NCBI GenBank assembly: GCA_900548675.1
Contig: URLJ01000020.1
Location: 1-27,748, forward strand
Length of the DNA: 27,748 bases
From: an uncultured Mollicutes bacterium
Lineage (GTDB): Bacteria > Bacillota_I > Bacilli_A > ML615J-28 > CAG-313
Direction of reading: 5' to 3'
Every line of letters begins with the position of its first letter. Position 1 is the stretch's first letter. Positions 1 through 7,709 of the stretch are shown here, one piece after another. The notes under the pieces were generated by a model. That model was given only the letters and a program-made list of their open reading frames with translations, made no database searches and was not told where the DNA came from. The position numbers and the translations under genes are program-made.

Positions 1-46
1 TCCTTTGTGCTTTTTGCCTTTTCGCCTACTCGCACATTGCTTTAAT

Positions 47-75
47 ATTATACCAAAACTCACTTTCTTTGTCAA
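47..75 (-). promoter_or_regulatory. Consensus SigA promoter, leftward (proximal of tandem pair)
   Basis: On the minus strand TTGACA (75-70) is followed by exactly 17 nt and then TATAAT (52-47), a perfect match to the SigA consensus. The transcript would start near position 40 and run leftward out of the window. The leader could fold through TGTGC/GCACA arms (6-10 and 32-36), and AAAGGA at the extreme edge (6-1) could be a ribosome binding site. The driven gene is not visible. Confidence 0.85.
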
Positions 76-93
76 GATAAATGACTTATTTTT
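69..93. repeat. 25-nt direct repeat, copy 1 (UP region plus -35)
   Basis: This 25-nt segment recurs identically at 195-219. It covers the -35 hexamer and about 18 nt upstream of it. The -10 region TTAATATTATAC (42-53) recurs at 168-179 with the same 126-bp offset, while the 15 nt between the two blocks differ. Confidence 0.9.
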
Positions 94-172
94 GACATTT
101 TTTAGAAAAATTTTTTTATTTCATAAAAATTAGTTTTGTTTTTGTTTTGTTTCATACTTAAGCATCCTTAAT

Positions 173-201
173 ATTATACTCTTCTATAGTTATATTGTCA
201 A
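173..201 (-). promoter_or_regulatory. Consensus SigA promoter, leftward (distal of tandem pair)
   Basis: TTGACA (201-196), a 17-nt spacer and TATAAT (178-173) on the minus strand again match the consensus perfectly. It lies exactly 126 bp upstream of the other promoter and downstream of the glycerate kinase terminator, so it serves whatever lies left of the window. Paired strong promoters of this kind are typical of rRNA, tRNA or very highly expressed operons in Bacillota (established knowledge); the target here is inferred. Confidence 0.83.
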
Positions 202-219
202 GATAAATGACTTATTTTT
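195..219. repeat. 25-nt direct repeat, copy 2
   Basis: Identical to 69-93. Conservation of the sequence upstream of -35, but not of the promoter spacer, suggests that the AT-rich upstream block is functional (UP element or regulator site) rather than simply duplicated. That reading is inference. Confidence 0.9.
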
Positions 220-223
220 TTTA

Positions 224-254
224 AAAATAGGAAGGAAACTTTCATTTCCTTCCT
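224..254 (-). terminator. Intrinsic terminator of the glycerate kinase operon
   Basis: A 10-bp perfect stem AGGAAGGAAA (229-238) / TTTCCTTCCT (245-254) with a 6-nt loop is followed on the minus strand by A and five Ts. The stem begins inside the stop codon of the glycerate kinase gene. It separates that operon from the leftward tandem promoters. Confidence 0.85.
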
Positions 255-1362
255 AAATTTTGTTAAGTAAATATTCTTTTACTCTAACAGATGTCTTTTT
301 CAAATCAGAAACAGCGCTTTTTTGCATTTCTTCAAGGCTTTTATCACCTTTATTTAAAGTAAAAATCATCGATATACCATTTTTCTTGGCTGTTTGCAAA
401 TCTATTTTGCTACATCCGCATACTGCCAGTAATGGTATGTTTTTATCTTCTGCCTTCATTACTAACTTACTTATCAATTTACCGCAAAAGGTTTGCTCAT
501 CTAGGCAGCCTTCTCCTGTTATAAGGATAGTATCACTCGTTATTATCCTGTTTAGTGCTATTTGATCAATAATATAATCAGCACCGCTTATCATTTTAAT
601 ATTAGTCATGCTATTTAGCATGAACATTATACCGCCAGCTGCCCCCATTCCAGAAGAATTTGGGTTAACTTTAGAAAACAACTTAGATATATGCTTAAGC
701 CCTTTATCAATTACTTTTACATCATCCATCGTTGCTCCCTTTTGTGGCGCAAATACATAAGCAGCACCAGATTCACCATATAAAGGATTAGTTACATCGC
801 AAAGACAAATTATTTCAATATCATGCAGATCAATAAGATCAACGTCGTTAAAACTCACTATATCATTTAAATTATTCGGTGTAGGTATTAGTGAGCTACC
901 GCTTTTGTTGTAGAATTTTCTACCTAGTGCGCAGGCAATTCCACAGCCACAATCACTTGTAATACTGCCCCCTAAGCCTAAATATATTTTTTTAATACCT
1001 TTCACAATGGCATCTTTTATCATCAAACCGATACCAAAAGTAGTAGCATTCATAACATCGAGCTCATGATTGGCATTTGCCGAAAATCCCACAACGCTCG
1101 CAACATCCATATATGCATTTTTTTCATCATCAATTGCATAATAAGTTTTCAATTTTTCCAAATGAGCATCCACAACTTCCACTTCTTGCTTTTGAGCATT
1201 TTTAGCGAGCAATAAGGCATCAACCGTCCCCTCACCACCATCTGCAATCGCATAATATGAAACATCCGCAAATGCTTTGTCTAACTCATTTTTTAAAATT
1301 TTACCTACTTGAACACTCGTTAAGGTATTTTTAAAAGAGTCCGATAAAATAACAATTTTCAT
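253..1362 (-). CDS. glxK: Glycerate kinase (glycerate 2-kinase, GlxK/GarK type)
   Basis: ATP-dependent cytoplasmic kinase that phosphorylates D-glycerate, feeding it into lower glycolysis. The 369 residues match the usual length of this family (PF02595). Visible family motifs are ADGGEGTVDALL near residues 40-52, LGLGGSITSDCGCG near 128-141, SSGMGAAGGI in the middle, and TGEGCLDEQTFCGK in the C-terminal third, the signature glycine/acidic motif. The ATG has GGAG five nt upstream. It follows the F420-ligase-like gene by 35 nt with no terminator between, so the two are probably co-transcribed, and it ends in a strong terminator. No glyoxylate or tartronate pathway partner is visible, so the physiological source of glycerate is unknown. 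Confidence 0.93.
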   Translation of the reverse strand: MKIVILSDSFKNTLTSVQVGKILKNELDKAFADVSYYAIADGGEGTVDALLLAKNAQKQEVEVVDAHLEKLKTYYAIDDEKNAYMDVASVVGFSANANHELDVMNATTFGIGLMIKDAIVKGIKKIYLGLGGSITSDCGCGIACALGRKFYNKSGSSLIPTPNNLNDIVSFNDVDLIDLHDIEIICLCDVTNPLYGESGAAYVFAPQKGATMDDVKVIDKGLKHISKLFSKVNPNSSGMGAAGGIMFMLNSMTNIKMISGADYIIDQIALNRIITSDTILITGEGCLDEQTFCGKLISKLVMKAEDKNIPLLAVCGCSKIDLQTAKKNGISMIFTLNKGDKSLEEMQKSAVSDLKKTSVRVKEYLLNKI

Positions 1363-1397
1363 ATTAACTCCAATATAGTTCTTATTTAATATAATTA

Positions 1398-2591
1398 TTA
1401 ATTATTTGTATAGTTATCAAAATATCCTTGTATCAATATTATTGGGGTGCCTTTATCGCCAGAGCCACTTGTTAAATCGCAAAGAGAACCAATTAAATCA
1501 GTTAATTGGCGTGGAGTGGTACCTTCAGATGCCATTTTTCCAACCAAGTTGCTTTCTTTTTGCTTAATGCGTTTAGATATAGCTTTTTCTAATTCTTTTC
1601 CACTCAAATCCTTAAAATCATTATCAGCCAGGTATTTTAATTTCAATTCATTTGGAGTACCTTTTAATCCAGATGTATGAAAAGGTGAAACTACAGGATC
1701 AGCAAGTTCCCAAATTTTGCCTTGAGGATCTTTAAATGCGCCATCACCATAAACCATAACTTCAATCTTCTTATTTGTCAAAGAATATATTTTTTCTTGA
1801 ATTTGTTCTATTAAATCTTCAGCATCACGAGGAAATAATTTAACTTTATCTTCACTAGCCTTATTAGAGCCTAAAAGGCCATATTTTTCATTATAACCTG
1901 AGCCATCAACAGATGAAGTAAGTACGTCATCAAGGCCAAAAACTATTTTAGCGCCATTTTCTCTAAGTATTCGTTTTGTTCTTGCTCTTGTATGAATGTC
2001 GCAAACTAGTACATTGCTCGTATAATTTAAAATTGATTTAGGATTATTTGAGAAAATTATTTCTATTTCTGCACCCTCATCTTTAACTAATTTTAGATAA
2101 TATTCAACATAATCAACACCTGTGAATTCATGGACATTATAACCAAATAAATTGCGGTATTCATTATAGGTGAGAACATCAGAATAAGGATTAATATTTT
2201 TTTCATCCAATTGATCCCACGTTAATAAAGCATTACCTACTTCATCAGATGGATAATTTAACATTAAAATAACTTTATTTGTCCCTTTTACAATACCTTT
2301 TAGCAGCATAGCAAAGCGATTACGCGATAGAATAGGGAAAATAACGCCTATTTCTTCACCATTATACTTCTTTTTTATATCAGTGGCTATTTGGTCAACA
2401 GTAGCATAATTTCCTTGTGCTCTCGCAACCACTGATTCTGTTATCGCAATAACATCTTTGTCACGCAATTTAATGTTTTCTTCTTGACATGCTTCCATAA
2501 CGCTATTTGTAACAATTTCTGCTAAATCATCGCCTTGTTTAATAATAGGGCATCTTATCCCCATTGAAACTGTTCCTAGTTTTCTACTCAT
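1398..2591 (-). CDS. F420-0:gamma-glutamyl ligase family protein (CofE-like), orphan
   Basis: The N-terminal half has the PF01996-type pattern, including KDVIAITESVVARAQGNY near residues 43-60, as in CofE, which joins glutamate to coenzyme F420-0 with GTP. At 397 residues it is longer than archaeal CofE (about 250) and belongs to the long form seen in Bacillota that do not make F420, where the real acceptor is unknown (family knowledge, from memory). No other F420 or flavin-deazaflavin gene is in the window. GTG or TTG starts are unnecessary: the ATG has AAGGAG five nt upstream. It is the first gene of the operon with glycerate kinase. The family call is good; the reaction is not established. 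Confidence 0.78.
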   Translation of the reverse strand: MSRKLGTVSMGIRCPIIKQGDDLAEIVTNSVMEACQEENIKLRDKDVIAITESVVARAQGNYATVDQIATDIKKKYNGEEIGVIFPILSRNRFAMLLKGIVKGTNKVILMLNYPSDEVGNALLTWDQLDEKNINPYSDVLTYNEYRNLFGYNVHEFTGVDYVEYYLKLVKDEGAEIEIIFSNNPKSILNYTSNVLVCDIHTRARTKRILRENGAKIVFGLDDVLTSSVDGSGYNEKYGLLGSNKASEDKVKLFPRDAEDLIEQIQEKIYSLTNKKIEVMVYGDGAFKDPQGKIWELADPVVSPFHTSGLKGTPNELKLKYLADNDFKDLSGKELEKAISKRIKQKESNLVGKMASEGTTPRQLTDLIGSLCDLTSGSGDKGTPIILIQGYFDNYTNN

Positions 2592-2652
2592 ATTTACTCC
2601 TTGCCTGTTTGGATTTGTTGTTTAAGAGTTTATATTCTTCAACAACTTCATA

Positions 2653-2681
2653 ATTTTATCATAGATTCGTGGCTTTTGCAA
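2653..2681 (-). promoter_or_regulatory. Promoter of the cofE-like/glycerate kinase operon
   Basis: TTGCAA (2681-2676), 17 nt, TAAAAT (2658-2653), with a TG one base upstream of the -10 (extended -10). The roughly 60-nt leader can form a weak TTGTT/AACAA-based hairpin before the AAGGAG site. Confidence 0.7.
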
Positions 2682-2712
2682 TACATTTGAAAAGCTTTTA
2701 AAAGATAAAAAG

Positions 2713-2739
2713 AAAAAAGCTCCTTTATTAAAAAGGAGC
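2713..2739 (-). terminator. Intrinsic terminator after tRNA-Arg
   Basis: An 8-bp stem GCTCCTTT (2719-2726) / AAAGGAGC (2732-2739) with a 5-nt loop is followed on the minus strand by a run of six Ts (2718-2713) and further Ts. It lies 12 nt beyond the tRNA 3' end. Confidence 0.85.
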
Positions 2740-2751
2740 AAATCTTTTAGA

Positions 2752-2828
2752 TGGTATCCCAAGAGGGATTCGAACCCCCGACACACGGCTTAGAAGGCCG
2801 TTGCTCTATCCAGCTGAGCTATTGAGAC
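2752..2828 (-). tRNA. tRNA-Arg (anticodon UCU)
   Basis: A 77-nt cloverleaf on the minus strand with a genomically encoded CCA (2754-2752). The acceptor arms are GTCTCAA and TTGGGAT, including a G1:U72 wobble. The D arm contains AGCTCAGCTGGATAGAGC. The anticodon stem ACGGC/GCCGT closes the loop CTTCTAA with anticodon TCT. The T arm has the loop TTCGAAT. It reads AGA codons, the usual arginine codon in AT-rich genomes. It is a single-gene unit with its own promoter and terminator. Confidence 0.96.
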
Positions 2829-2846
2829 ATATTGTGACCGTGAAAT

Positions 2847-2875
2847 ATTATACTATATTTTTTATTTTTTGTAAA
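2847..2875 (-). promoter_or_regulatory. Promoter of tRNA-Arg
   Basis: TTTACA (2875-2870), 17 nt, TATAAT (2852-2847), giving a start about 12 nt upstream of the tRNA 5' end. Confidence 0.8.
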
Positions 2876-2931
2876 GTGATTGCATTTCTTTTTTTGTTTT
2901 TTTGTTTGCAAAACCTGTATTACAGCATAAA

Positions 2932-2962
2932 TTGTGTAAATAACCACATTTTGGTGTATAAT
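2932..2962 (+). promoter_or_regulatory. Probable promoter of the DUF885 lipoprotein gene
   Basis: A perfect TATAAT at 2957-2962 precedes the gene by about 50 nt. The best -35 is TTGTGT at 2932-2937 with a long 19-nt spacer, so only the -10 is convincing. Confidence 0.5.
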
Positions 2963-3013
2963 AAATATATAAACTAAACATAAAATTTAAATATGAAATA
3001 TGGAGGTTTGTTA

Positions 3014-4795
3014 ATGAATAAAAATAAGATAATCAAAAATTTCAAAAAACTATTTTTATTATTATTTTTACTAGTACTACCATTTAGTTTATCATCATGC
3101 AAATTCAAATGGAATAAATCTGATGTAAGCACCTTCGACGATTATACTACATCACTTTTCGCGAGTGTACTAGGAAACGATGAGTTCACTTTACACTGGC
3201 TCTTGAAGCAGCAAGAAGATTTTGGTTTTAATGAACATGGTAATGTTTCTTTACCAACTCCTTCTAACCCAAGCATCCTTTCTTCTGTTGCTATTAATTA
3301 TTTATTCGGAAAAGTTGAATCATATGATTATAATGAGTTGAATTTTGATCAGAAAATGACATATAACGTCATTAGCGACTTATTATTGAATTATAATAGT
3401 AAAACCCCTGAAATGAGTTATTTATCAAATAACTATTTGGGTTCTTATTTAGGATATCAAGCCCAACTTCCACTTCTTCTTTCTGAATATAAATTTTATG
3501 ATGAAAGTGATATTGAGTACTACTTTAAATTCATGGATATTGTCCCAGAAACCTTTAAACAGTATGTAGATTATGAATACAAAAAAGCCGATAAGGGCTA
3601 TGGTATGCCTGATTATGTAATCGACAAAGTTATCAATCAATGCGTCGAATTTGTAAAAGAGAGTTCAGATCATTTTTTAATTAAGACTTTTGACGCTAGA
3701 ATCGATAATCTGAATCTAACAAATGAGAAAAAGATATATTATATTGAAGAAAACATAAAGCGCGTTACTGGTTCCCTTTGTGATGGCTATAAATATGTAC
3801 GCGATAATTTAGGCGCATTAAAAGGCAAAGCAACCAATAATTTGGGATTGGCTCACTATGATATTGGGAAAGAGTATTATAGAATTAAATTCCGTGATGC
3901 AACTGGATATGATATTTCTATCGAGGATGCAATAGCATATGTTGATACAAAACTTAACTCATGTATTGCTGAACTGAGAGCTCTAATTAATAGTGACCCA
4001 GAATTAGTTAACAAATTAGAAAAAACCACTTTAATGAACATAACCCCTAAAGAACAATTGGAGTTATATAAAGACGAAATTATTAATCATTTCCCTGCTA
4101 TTGAAAAATATCCAAATATCAATGTAAAATATATTGATCCTTCTATGGAAAACCATTTCAGCCCAGCAGCGTATATGACTTCGCCTTTAGATGATTATAC
4201 TGATGAATATATTTACCTTAACAATGCTAAAATCAATGGTGATTATAATTATTTATACACTACACTAGCCCACGAAGGTATACCTGGTCATATGTACCAA
4301 AATATATACTTCAAAACACTAAATGTTAACCCTTTACGTAAAGTTTTAAAGAATAGTGGTTATACTGAAGGTTGGGCAACTTATGCTGAAATATATAGTT
4401 ATAACTTTTGTAAGGATTTCGATCAAAATGTTATTAAATATTTAAAACTTAACGACTTAATTAATGGCATTCTAACCGCTCGCCTCGATCTAGGAATTCA
4501 CTATGAAGGCTGGACTATCGACAATTTATTAAGTTTCCTAAGTAACTACTTTAAAGGTTATACTTATGAAAAAGCACAAAAGATTTTTGAACAGCTTGTA
4601 GAAGTACCTACGAATTCGCAAATGTATTATTTCACTTATTTTAAAATAAATGATATGTATGAAAAAGCTAAAACTTCTCTAAAGGATAACTTTAATGAAA
4701 TAGAATTCCATAAATTACTTCTTGACTGCGGGCCTGTTCCGCTTCGCTATGTTGAGATAGTAGTCGATGAATATATTAGTAACCATAAAAATTAA
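3014..4795 (+). CDS. DUF885 family lipoprotein, putative zinc metallopeptidase
   Basis: Secreted, membrane-anchored protein. From ATG 3014 (GGAGG at 3002-3006, 7-nt spacer) it has a Lys-rich start, a hydrophobic stretch and the lipobox LSSC with Cys29 as the lipidation site. An upstream in-frame ATG at 2993 would put the ribosome binding site inside the coding region, so 3014 is preferred. The C-terminal half carries the DUF885 signature HEGIPGH (residues 420-426, HExxxxH-like metal ligands) and EGWATYAE beginning at Glu452, which supplies the likely third ligand and places the family among gluzincin-like peptidases. The length of 593 is normal for this family. Substrate unknown; probably extracytoplasmic peptide processing. 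It is the only protein gene clearly on the plus strand and is monocistronic. Confidence 0.88.
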   Translation: MNKNKIIKNFKKLFLLLFLLVLPFSLSSCKFKWNKSDVSTFDDYTTSLFASVLGNDEFTLHWLLKQQEDFGFNEHGNVSLPTPSNPSILSSVAINYLFGKVESYDYNELNFDQKMTYNVISDLLLNYNSKTPEMSYLSNNYLGSYLGYQAQLPLLLSEYKFYDESDIEYYFKFMDIVPETFKQYVDYEYKKADKGYGMPDYVIDKVINQCVEFVKESSDHFLIKTFDARIDNLNLTNEKKIYYIEENIKRVTGSLCDGYKYVRDNLGALKGKATNNLGLAHYDIGKEYYRIKFRDATGYDISIEDAIAYVDTKLNSCIAELRALINSDPELVNKLEKTTLMNITPKEQLELYKDEIINHFPAIEKYPNINVKYIDPSMENHFSPAAYMTSPLDDYTDEYIYLNNAKINGDYNYLYTTLAHEGIPGHMYQNIYFKTLNVNPLRKVLKNSGYTEGWATYAEIYSYNFCKDFDQNVIKYLKLNDLINGILTARLDLGIHYEGWTIDNLLSFLSNYFKGYTYEKAQKIFEQLVEVPTNSQMYYFTYFKINDMYEKAKTSLKDNFNEIEFHKLLLDCGPVPLRYVEIVVDEYISNHKN

Positions 4796-4815
4796 AACTC
4801 ACGAAAACCAAAATT

Positions 4816-4847
4816 AAAAAGAGACTTCATTTTCGAAGTCTCTTTTT
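4816..4847. terminator. Bidirectional terminator between DUF885 gene and mntP
   Basis: Stem GAGACTTC (4821-4828) / GAAGTCTC (4835-4842) with a 6-nt loop is flanked by five As (4816-4820) and five Ts (4843-4847), so it ends transcription in both directions. It overlaps the stop codon of the convergent mntP gene. Confidence 0.9.
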
Positions 4848-5382
4848 AAATTTTATTCACAACATGTTCAATAAATATTTTTGTACCTATTGTGATTAAG
4901 ATTAAACCTCCTATTAAAGAAGCTTTTTTATCAAAAACTTTCCCAAACTTTTTACCTATCATAATAGATATAAAAGAAAGTATGAAAGTTATAACTCCAA
5001 TAATAGCAATTGATATAAAAATGTTCGCATTTTCCATCATTTTTATTGAAAATCCTACAGCGAGCGCATCAATTGATGTCGCTACACCTTGAGCTAACAA
5101 TAGACTTAAAGTAAGTTTTTTGCCTTTTGCTTCTTTTTCAGCATCTTCTTTATTCTTTTTAAAAGTATCAATAATCATTTTGATCCCTAAAGCCAAAAGT
5201 AAAATAAATGCTATCCAGTGGTCAAATTTAGCAATAGCAGCTTTAAAAAGTGATGATGATGCCTCACCAATACCATAACCTGTAAGAGGCATTATCGCCT
5301 GAAACAACCCATTACTCATGCTAACAGCACAAGCATCCATAGCCAATGCAAGGCCTAATAAACTAACTTCTAAATAAACCAT
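4846..5382 (-). CDS. mntP: Manganese efflux pump MntP-like, shortened near TM1/TM2
   Basis: Polytopic inner-membrane Mn2+ exporter family (formerly DUF204/YebN). Conserved acidic motifs are visible in the two homologous halves: AMDACAVS with Asp16, and ATSIDALAVGFS with Asp105. Also present are MPLTGYGIG, DHWIAFILL, and a charged Lys/Glu-rich loop near residues 74-89. Compared with remembered MntP sequences, the stretch between the Asp16 motif and MPLTG is about 19 residues too short (SNG runs directly into LFQAIMP), removing the first loop and part of the second helix. GAGG lies six nt before the ATG. It is the last gene of the operon starting at 9326, 8 nt after the sirtuin gene. No Mn-sensing yybP-ykoY riboswitch fits in that gap. 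Transport activity is therefore uncertain. Confidence 0.85.
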   Translation of the reverse strand: MVYLEVSLLGLALAMDACAVSMSNGLFQAIMPLTGYGIGEASSSLFKAAIAKFDHWIAFILLLALGIKMIIDTFKKNKEDAEKEAKGKKLTLSLLLAQGVATSIDALAVGFSIKMMENANIFISIAIIGVITFILSFISIMIGKKFGKVFDKKASLIGGLILITIGTKIFIEHVVNKI

Positions 5383-5390
5383 TTTGTACC

Positions 5391-6134
5391 TCAGTATTCT
5401 TCATTAATAAAATTTAACACCTTGCCAATTTTGTCATGAATAACAAGTGTCGCTATACCATCATATTCAGTTACAGCCTCATTAATTAATACAAGATGAC
5501 GGCCTCTAAAATATCTTATCAAACCTGCTGCTGGATAAACAACAAGTGAAGTACCGCCAACGATCAAGGTATCCGCGTTTGTTATATATTCAAGGGCTTT
5601 ATGAAGCGATTTTTCATTTAACATTTCACCATATAGAACTACATCAGGTTTCATAATTCCATGACATACATTGCATTTACCATTATTTAAAACTAGTTCA
5701 TCTTCATTCATAAAGTTGTTACACTTCGTACAATAATTTCTTTTCACTGAACCATGCAATTCAATGACATTAATACTGCCCGCTGCTTGATGCAATCCAT
5801 CAATATTTTGCGTAATAATAGCTTTTAATTTCCCCATTTTTTCCAGTTTAGCTAATGCTTTGTGACAAGCATTAGGGATAGCATTAGGATAAATCATTTC
5901 ATTAAGGTAATAATCATAAAATTCTTTAGGATGATTAACAAAAAAATCGTGGGAAAGAATTTCTTCAGGATTATGGTGATACTCTTTATTTTTATAAAGG
6001 CCACCATTACCTCTAAAATCAGGAATATTGCTTTCAGTTGAAACTCCTGCCCCACCAAAAAATACAATATTGTTTGATTTTTTAATTATTTCTTTTAGAA
6101 CTTCTATTTTATATTTGTTTTTATCACTATTCAT
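5391..6134 (-). CDS. NAD-dependent protein deacylase, Sir2 family (sirtuin)
   Basis: Cytoplasmic NAD+-dependent lysine deacylase of the CobB/SrtN kind. The 247 residues carry the complete Sir2 set: GAGVS (28-32), NIPDFRG (36-42), TQNIDGLH (108-115), catalytic His127 in ELHGS, and a zinc site C135-x2-C138 ... C154-x2-C157. The NAD-binding GTSLVVYPA lies toward the C-terminus. The stop is a true TGA, immediately followed by the mntP ribosome binding site. It starts 4 nt after the XRE-regulator gene, whose end (tandem TGA TAA) abuts its weak ribosome binding site, suggesting translational coupling. Whether it deacetylates or removes longer acyl groups cannot be told. Confidence 0.94.
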   Translation of the reverse strand: MNSDKNKYKIEVLKEIIKKSNNIVFFGGAGVSTESNIPDFRGNGGLYKNKEYHHNPEEILSHDFFVNHPKEFYDYYLNEMIYPNAIPNACHKALAKLEKMGKLKAIITQNIDGLHQAAGSINVIELHGSVKRNYCTKCNNFMNEDELVLNNGKCNVCHGIMKPDVVLYGEMLNEKSLHKALEYITNADTLIVGGTSLVVYPAAGLIRYFRGRHLVLINEAVTEYDGIATLVIHDKIGKVLNFINEEY

Positions 6135-6138
6135 TTTA

Positions 6139-6795
6139 TCATCTCTTTTTTAATACTTTTTTGAAACTTGTGACTAAGAAAGGGATAGCCATTACAATAC
6201 CAACTAGAGATATTACCGCTATCAACAACGAAATCCAGAATAAATACCACCATTTAAAATTAAAATCATGTGATCTAAAAAAATGAATTAGATAAAAGAT
6301 TCCAGAACCTAAACCGAAAACGCTAAGTACAGTTATTGTTTCTCTTATAACGAATTCTATTTTAATATAAGTTAAGGTTTTATGAGGATTGTAAGATTGT
6401 AAAATATTGAAATCTACGTTTTTGTAAATAAAAAGTATAACAAGTGCAGATATTATTACTCCTACAAAAAAGAAGATAATATATGATATGTAAAATGCTT
6501 TCCATTTAGGATTTCCAAAATACCAATCATAATTACCATTATTACTTTTTTGGCTTTTCTTCATTTCTTTTAAAGCCTCTGCTCTTTCTTTTACTAAATC
6601 GCGTTCCGTTACATCATCAAAAGGCATTTTTAGTACCTGACAGAGTTTCATAAGAGTTGCTGCCGAAGGAATACTTGTGCCACTCTCCCATGCTGTGATA
6701 TCAGATTCATCAACGCCAATACATCTAGAAAGCTCTTCAGTTGTATAATTAGCTTCTTCTCTTAGTAATTTTAAGTTTGATGAAAGAATTGACAT
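6139..6795 (-). CDS. Membrane-anchored XRE-family transcriptional regulator
   Basis: The N-terminal residues 1-60 form a Cro/C1-type helix-turn-helix (LKLLREEANYTTEELSRCIG followed by VDESDITAWESGTSIPSAATLMKLCQVLKM). A basic linker follows, then three predicted membrane segments near residues 98-125, 152-170 and 180-208. DNA-binding HTH domains tethered to a membrane domain are common in Bacillota, but the signal and regulon are unknown. ATG with AAGGAG at 6 nt. It starts 10 nt after queT and ends with TGA directly followed by TAA. As a cistron inside the queT-sirtuin-mntP operon, it may autoregulate that operon (inference). Confidence 0.85.
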   Translation of the reverse strand: MSILSSNLKLLREEANYTTEELSRCIGVDESDITAWESGTSIPSAATLMKLCQVLKMPFDDVTERDLVKERAEALKEMKKSQKSNNGNYDWYFGNPKWKAFYISYIIFFFVGVIISALVILFIYKNVDFNILQSYNPHKTLTYIKIEFVIRETITVLSVFGLGSGIFYLIHFFRSHDFNFKWWYLFWISLLIAVISLVGIVMAIPFLVTSFKKVLKKR

Positions 6796-6805
6796 AATTA
6801 ACTCC

Positions 6806-7702
6806 TTATTTTACATGCTTAATAAGAGCATTAATTTCTATACATAGTAAACAGCCAAAAGCGAATAAGTAAACTTCATAATCAAATTCTATCTTATTAA
6901 ACGATAATATCGAGACGAAAATTAATACTAGTGATATCATAATAAGTCTAGGAATGATAAGGTATTTATTTATTTTTTTAAAGAATGATGATATTAAATA
7001 TAACACTATAATTAGTGTAGATAAAGCTATTACAAAAATAATAATCGTTTTAACAATAATGTCATTATTAGGGTAAAATAAAGTCATGAAGAAAGTTTTA
7101 TTGCTCGGTTGTATATTTACACCAGGGTAACCAAATATCACAAAAATCCAAATAATACTCTTTAATATCTCACTAGGCATTATTTTTAATACAGGATTAT
7201 TCGAATTGACATTTTCATATTTAGGGCATATTTTTTTAAACATTTCGGTTGGAATAAGTAAATTTATTATTAATACACCAATAATTGATACAGAGATCGC
7301 CTCACCTACCATTACTTGTCCTATAGCAAGGAAAAGGGGAGTATGGTACAAATAACTTATTTCTAAACCTACCAAAATGGAAGTTAATGTTGGCATAAGG
7401 GAAGCAGTAAAGAGTCTTTTACATTTTGAAATTAATAATCCTGCGAGTAAAGTACTAAAAGTACCAACAACCGCATCAACTATTCCTAGTGGTCCTAGTA
7501 AATTGGCGACAAAACATCCTAATAAAACTCCTCGTAAATGCTTTTTATCAAAAAAGCAAAGCAATACAAGTATTTCCGATATTCTTATTTGAATAGCTCC
7601 ATAAGACATAAAGGATAATCCTAATGTCAACACTATGTATATTGAAGCAATAACAGCTTCTACAATTATATCTTTGATTATTTCTTTGTTTTTATTACTC
7701 AT
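6806..7702 (-). CDS. queT: QueT-type queuosine precursor transporter (ECF S component) with C-terminal extension
   Basis: Integral membrane substrate-binding component for queuosine precursors, normally working with a shared ECF ATPase/T module (not in this window). The N-terminal ~170 residues match QueT (DUF988), with the pattern GAIQIRISEILVLLCFF, then GVLLGCFVANLLGP and LLIPTEMFKK. An in-frame ATG at 7756 exists, but that stretch is the riboswitch. The start at 7702 has AAGGAG (7713-7708) five nt upstream, giving 298 residues. Typical QueT proteins are about 160-180 residues, so roughly 120 extra residues with about four hydrophobic segments are appended; their role is unknown. The preQ1-I riboswitch directly upstream strongly supports the transport assignment. 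Confidence 0.87.
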   Translation of the reverse strand: MSNKNKEIIKDIIVEAVIASIYIVLTLGLSFMSYGAIQIRISEILVLLCFFDKKHLRGVLLGCFVANLLGPLGIVDAVVGTFSTLLAGLLISKCKRLFTASLMPTLTSILVGLEISYLYHTPLFLAIGQVMVGEAISVSIIGVLIINLLIPTEMFKKICPKYENVNSNNPVLKIMPSEILKSIIWIFVIFGYPGVNIQPSNKTFFMTLFYPNNDIIVKTIIIFVIALSTLIIVLYLISSFFKKINKYLIIPRLIMISLVLIFVSILSFNKIEFDYEVYLFAFGCLLCIEINALIKHVK

Positions 7703-7709
7703 ATTGGCT

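Noticed and set aside
2993..3013. Upstream in-frame ATG of the DUF885 lipoprotein gene
   Set aside because: It would place GGAGG (3002-3006) inside the coding region and add residues in front of a normal Lys-rich signal peptide; ATG 3014 has the correct spacing.
5383..5390. A yybP-ykoY manganese riboswitch ahead of mntP
   Set aside because: Only 8 nt separate mntP from the sirtuin gene and no aptamer-like structure can fit.
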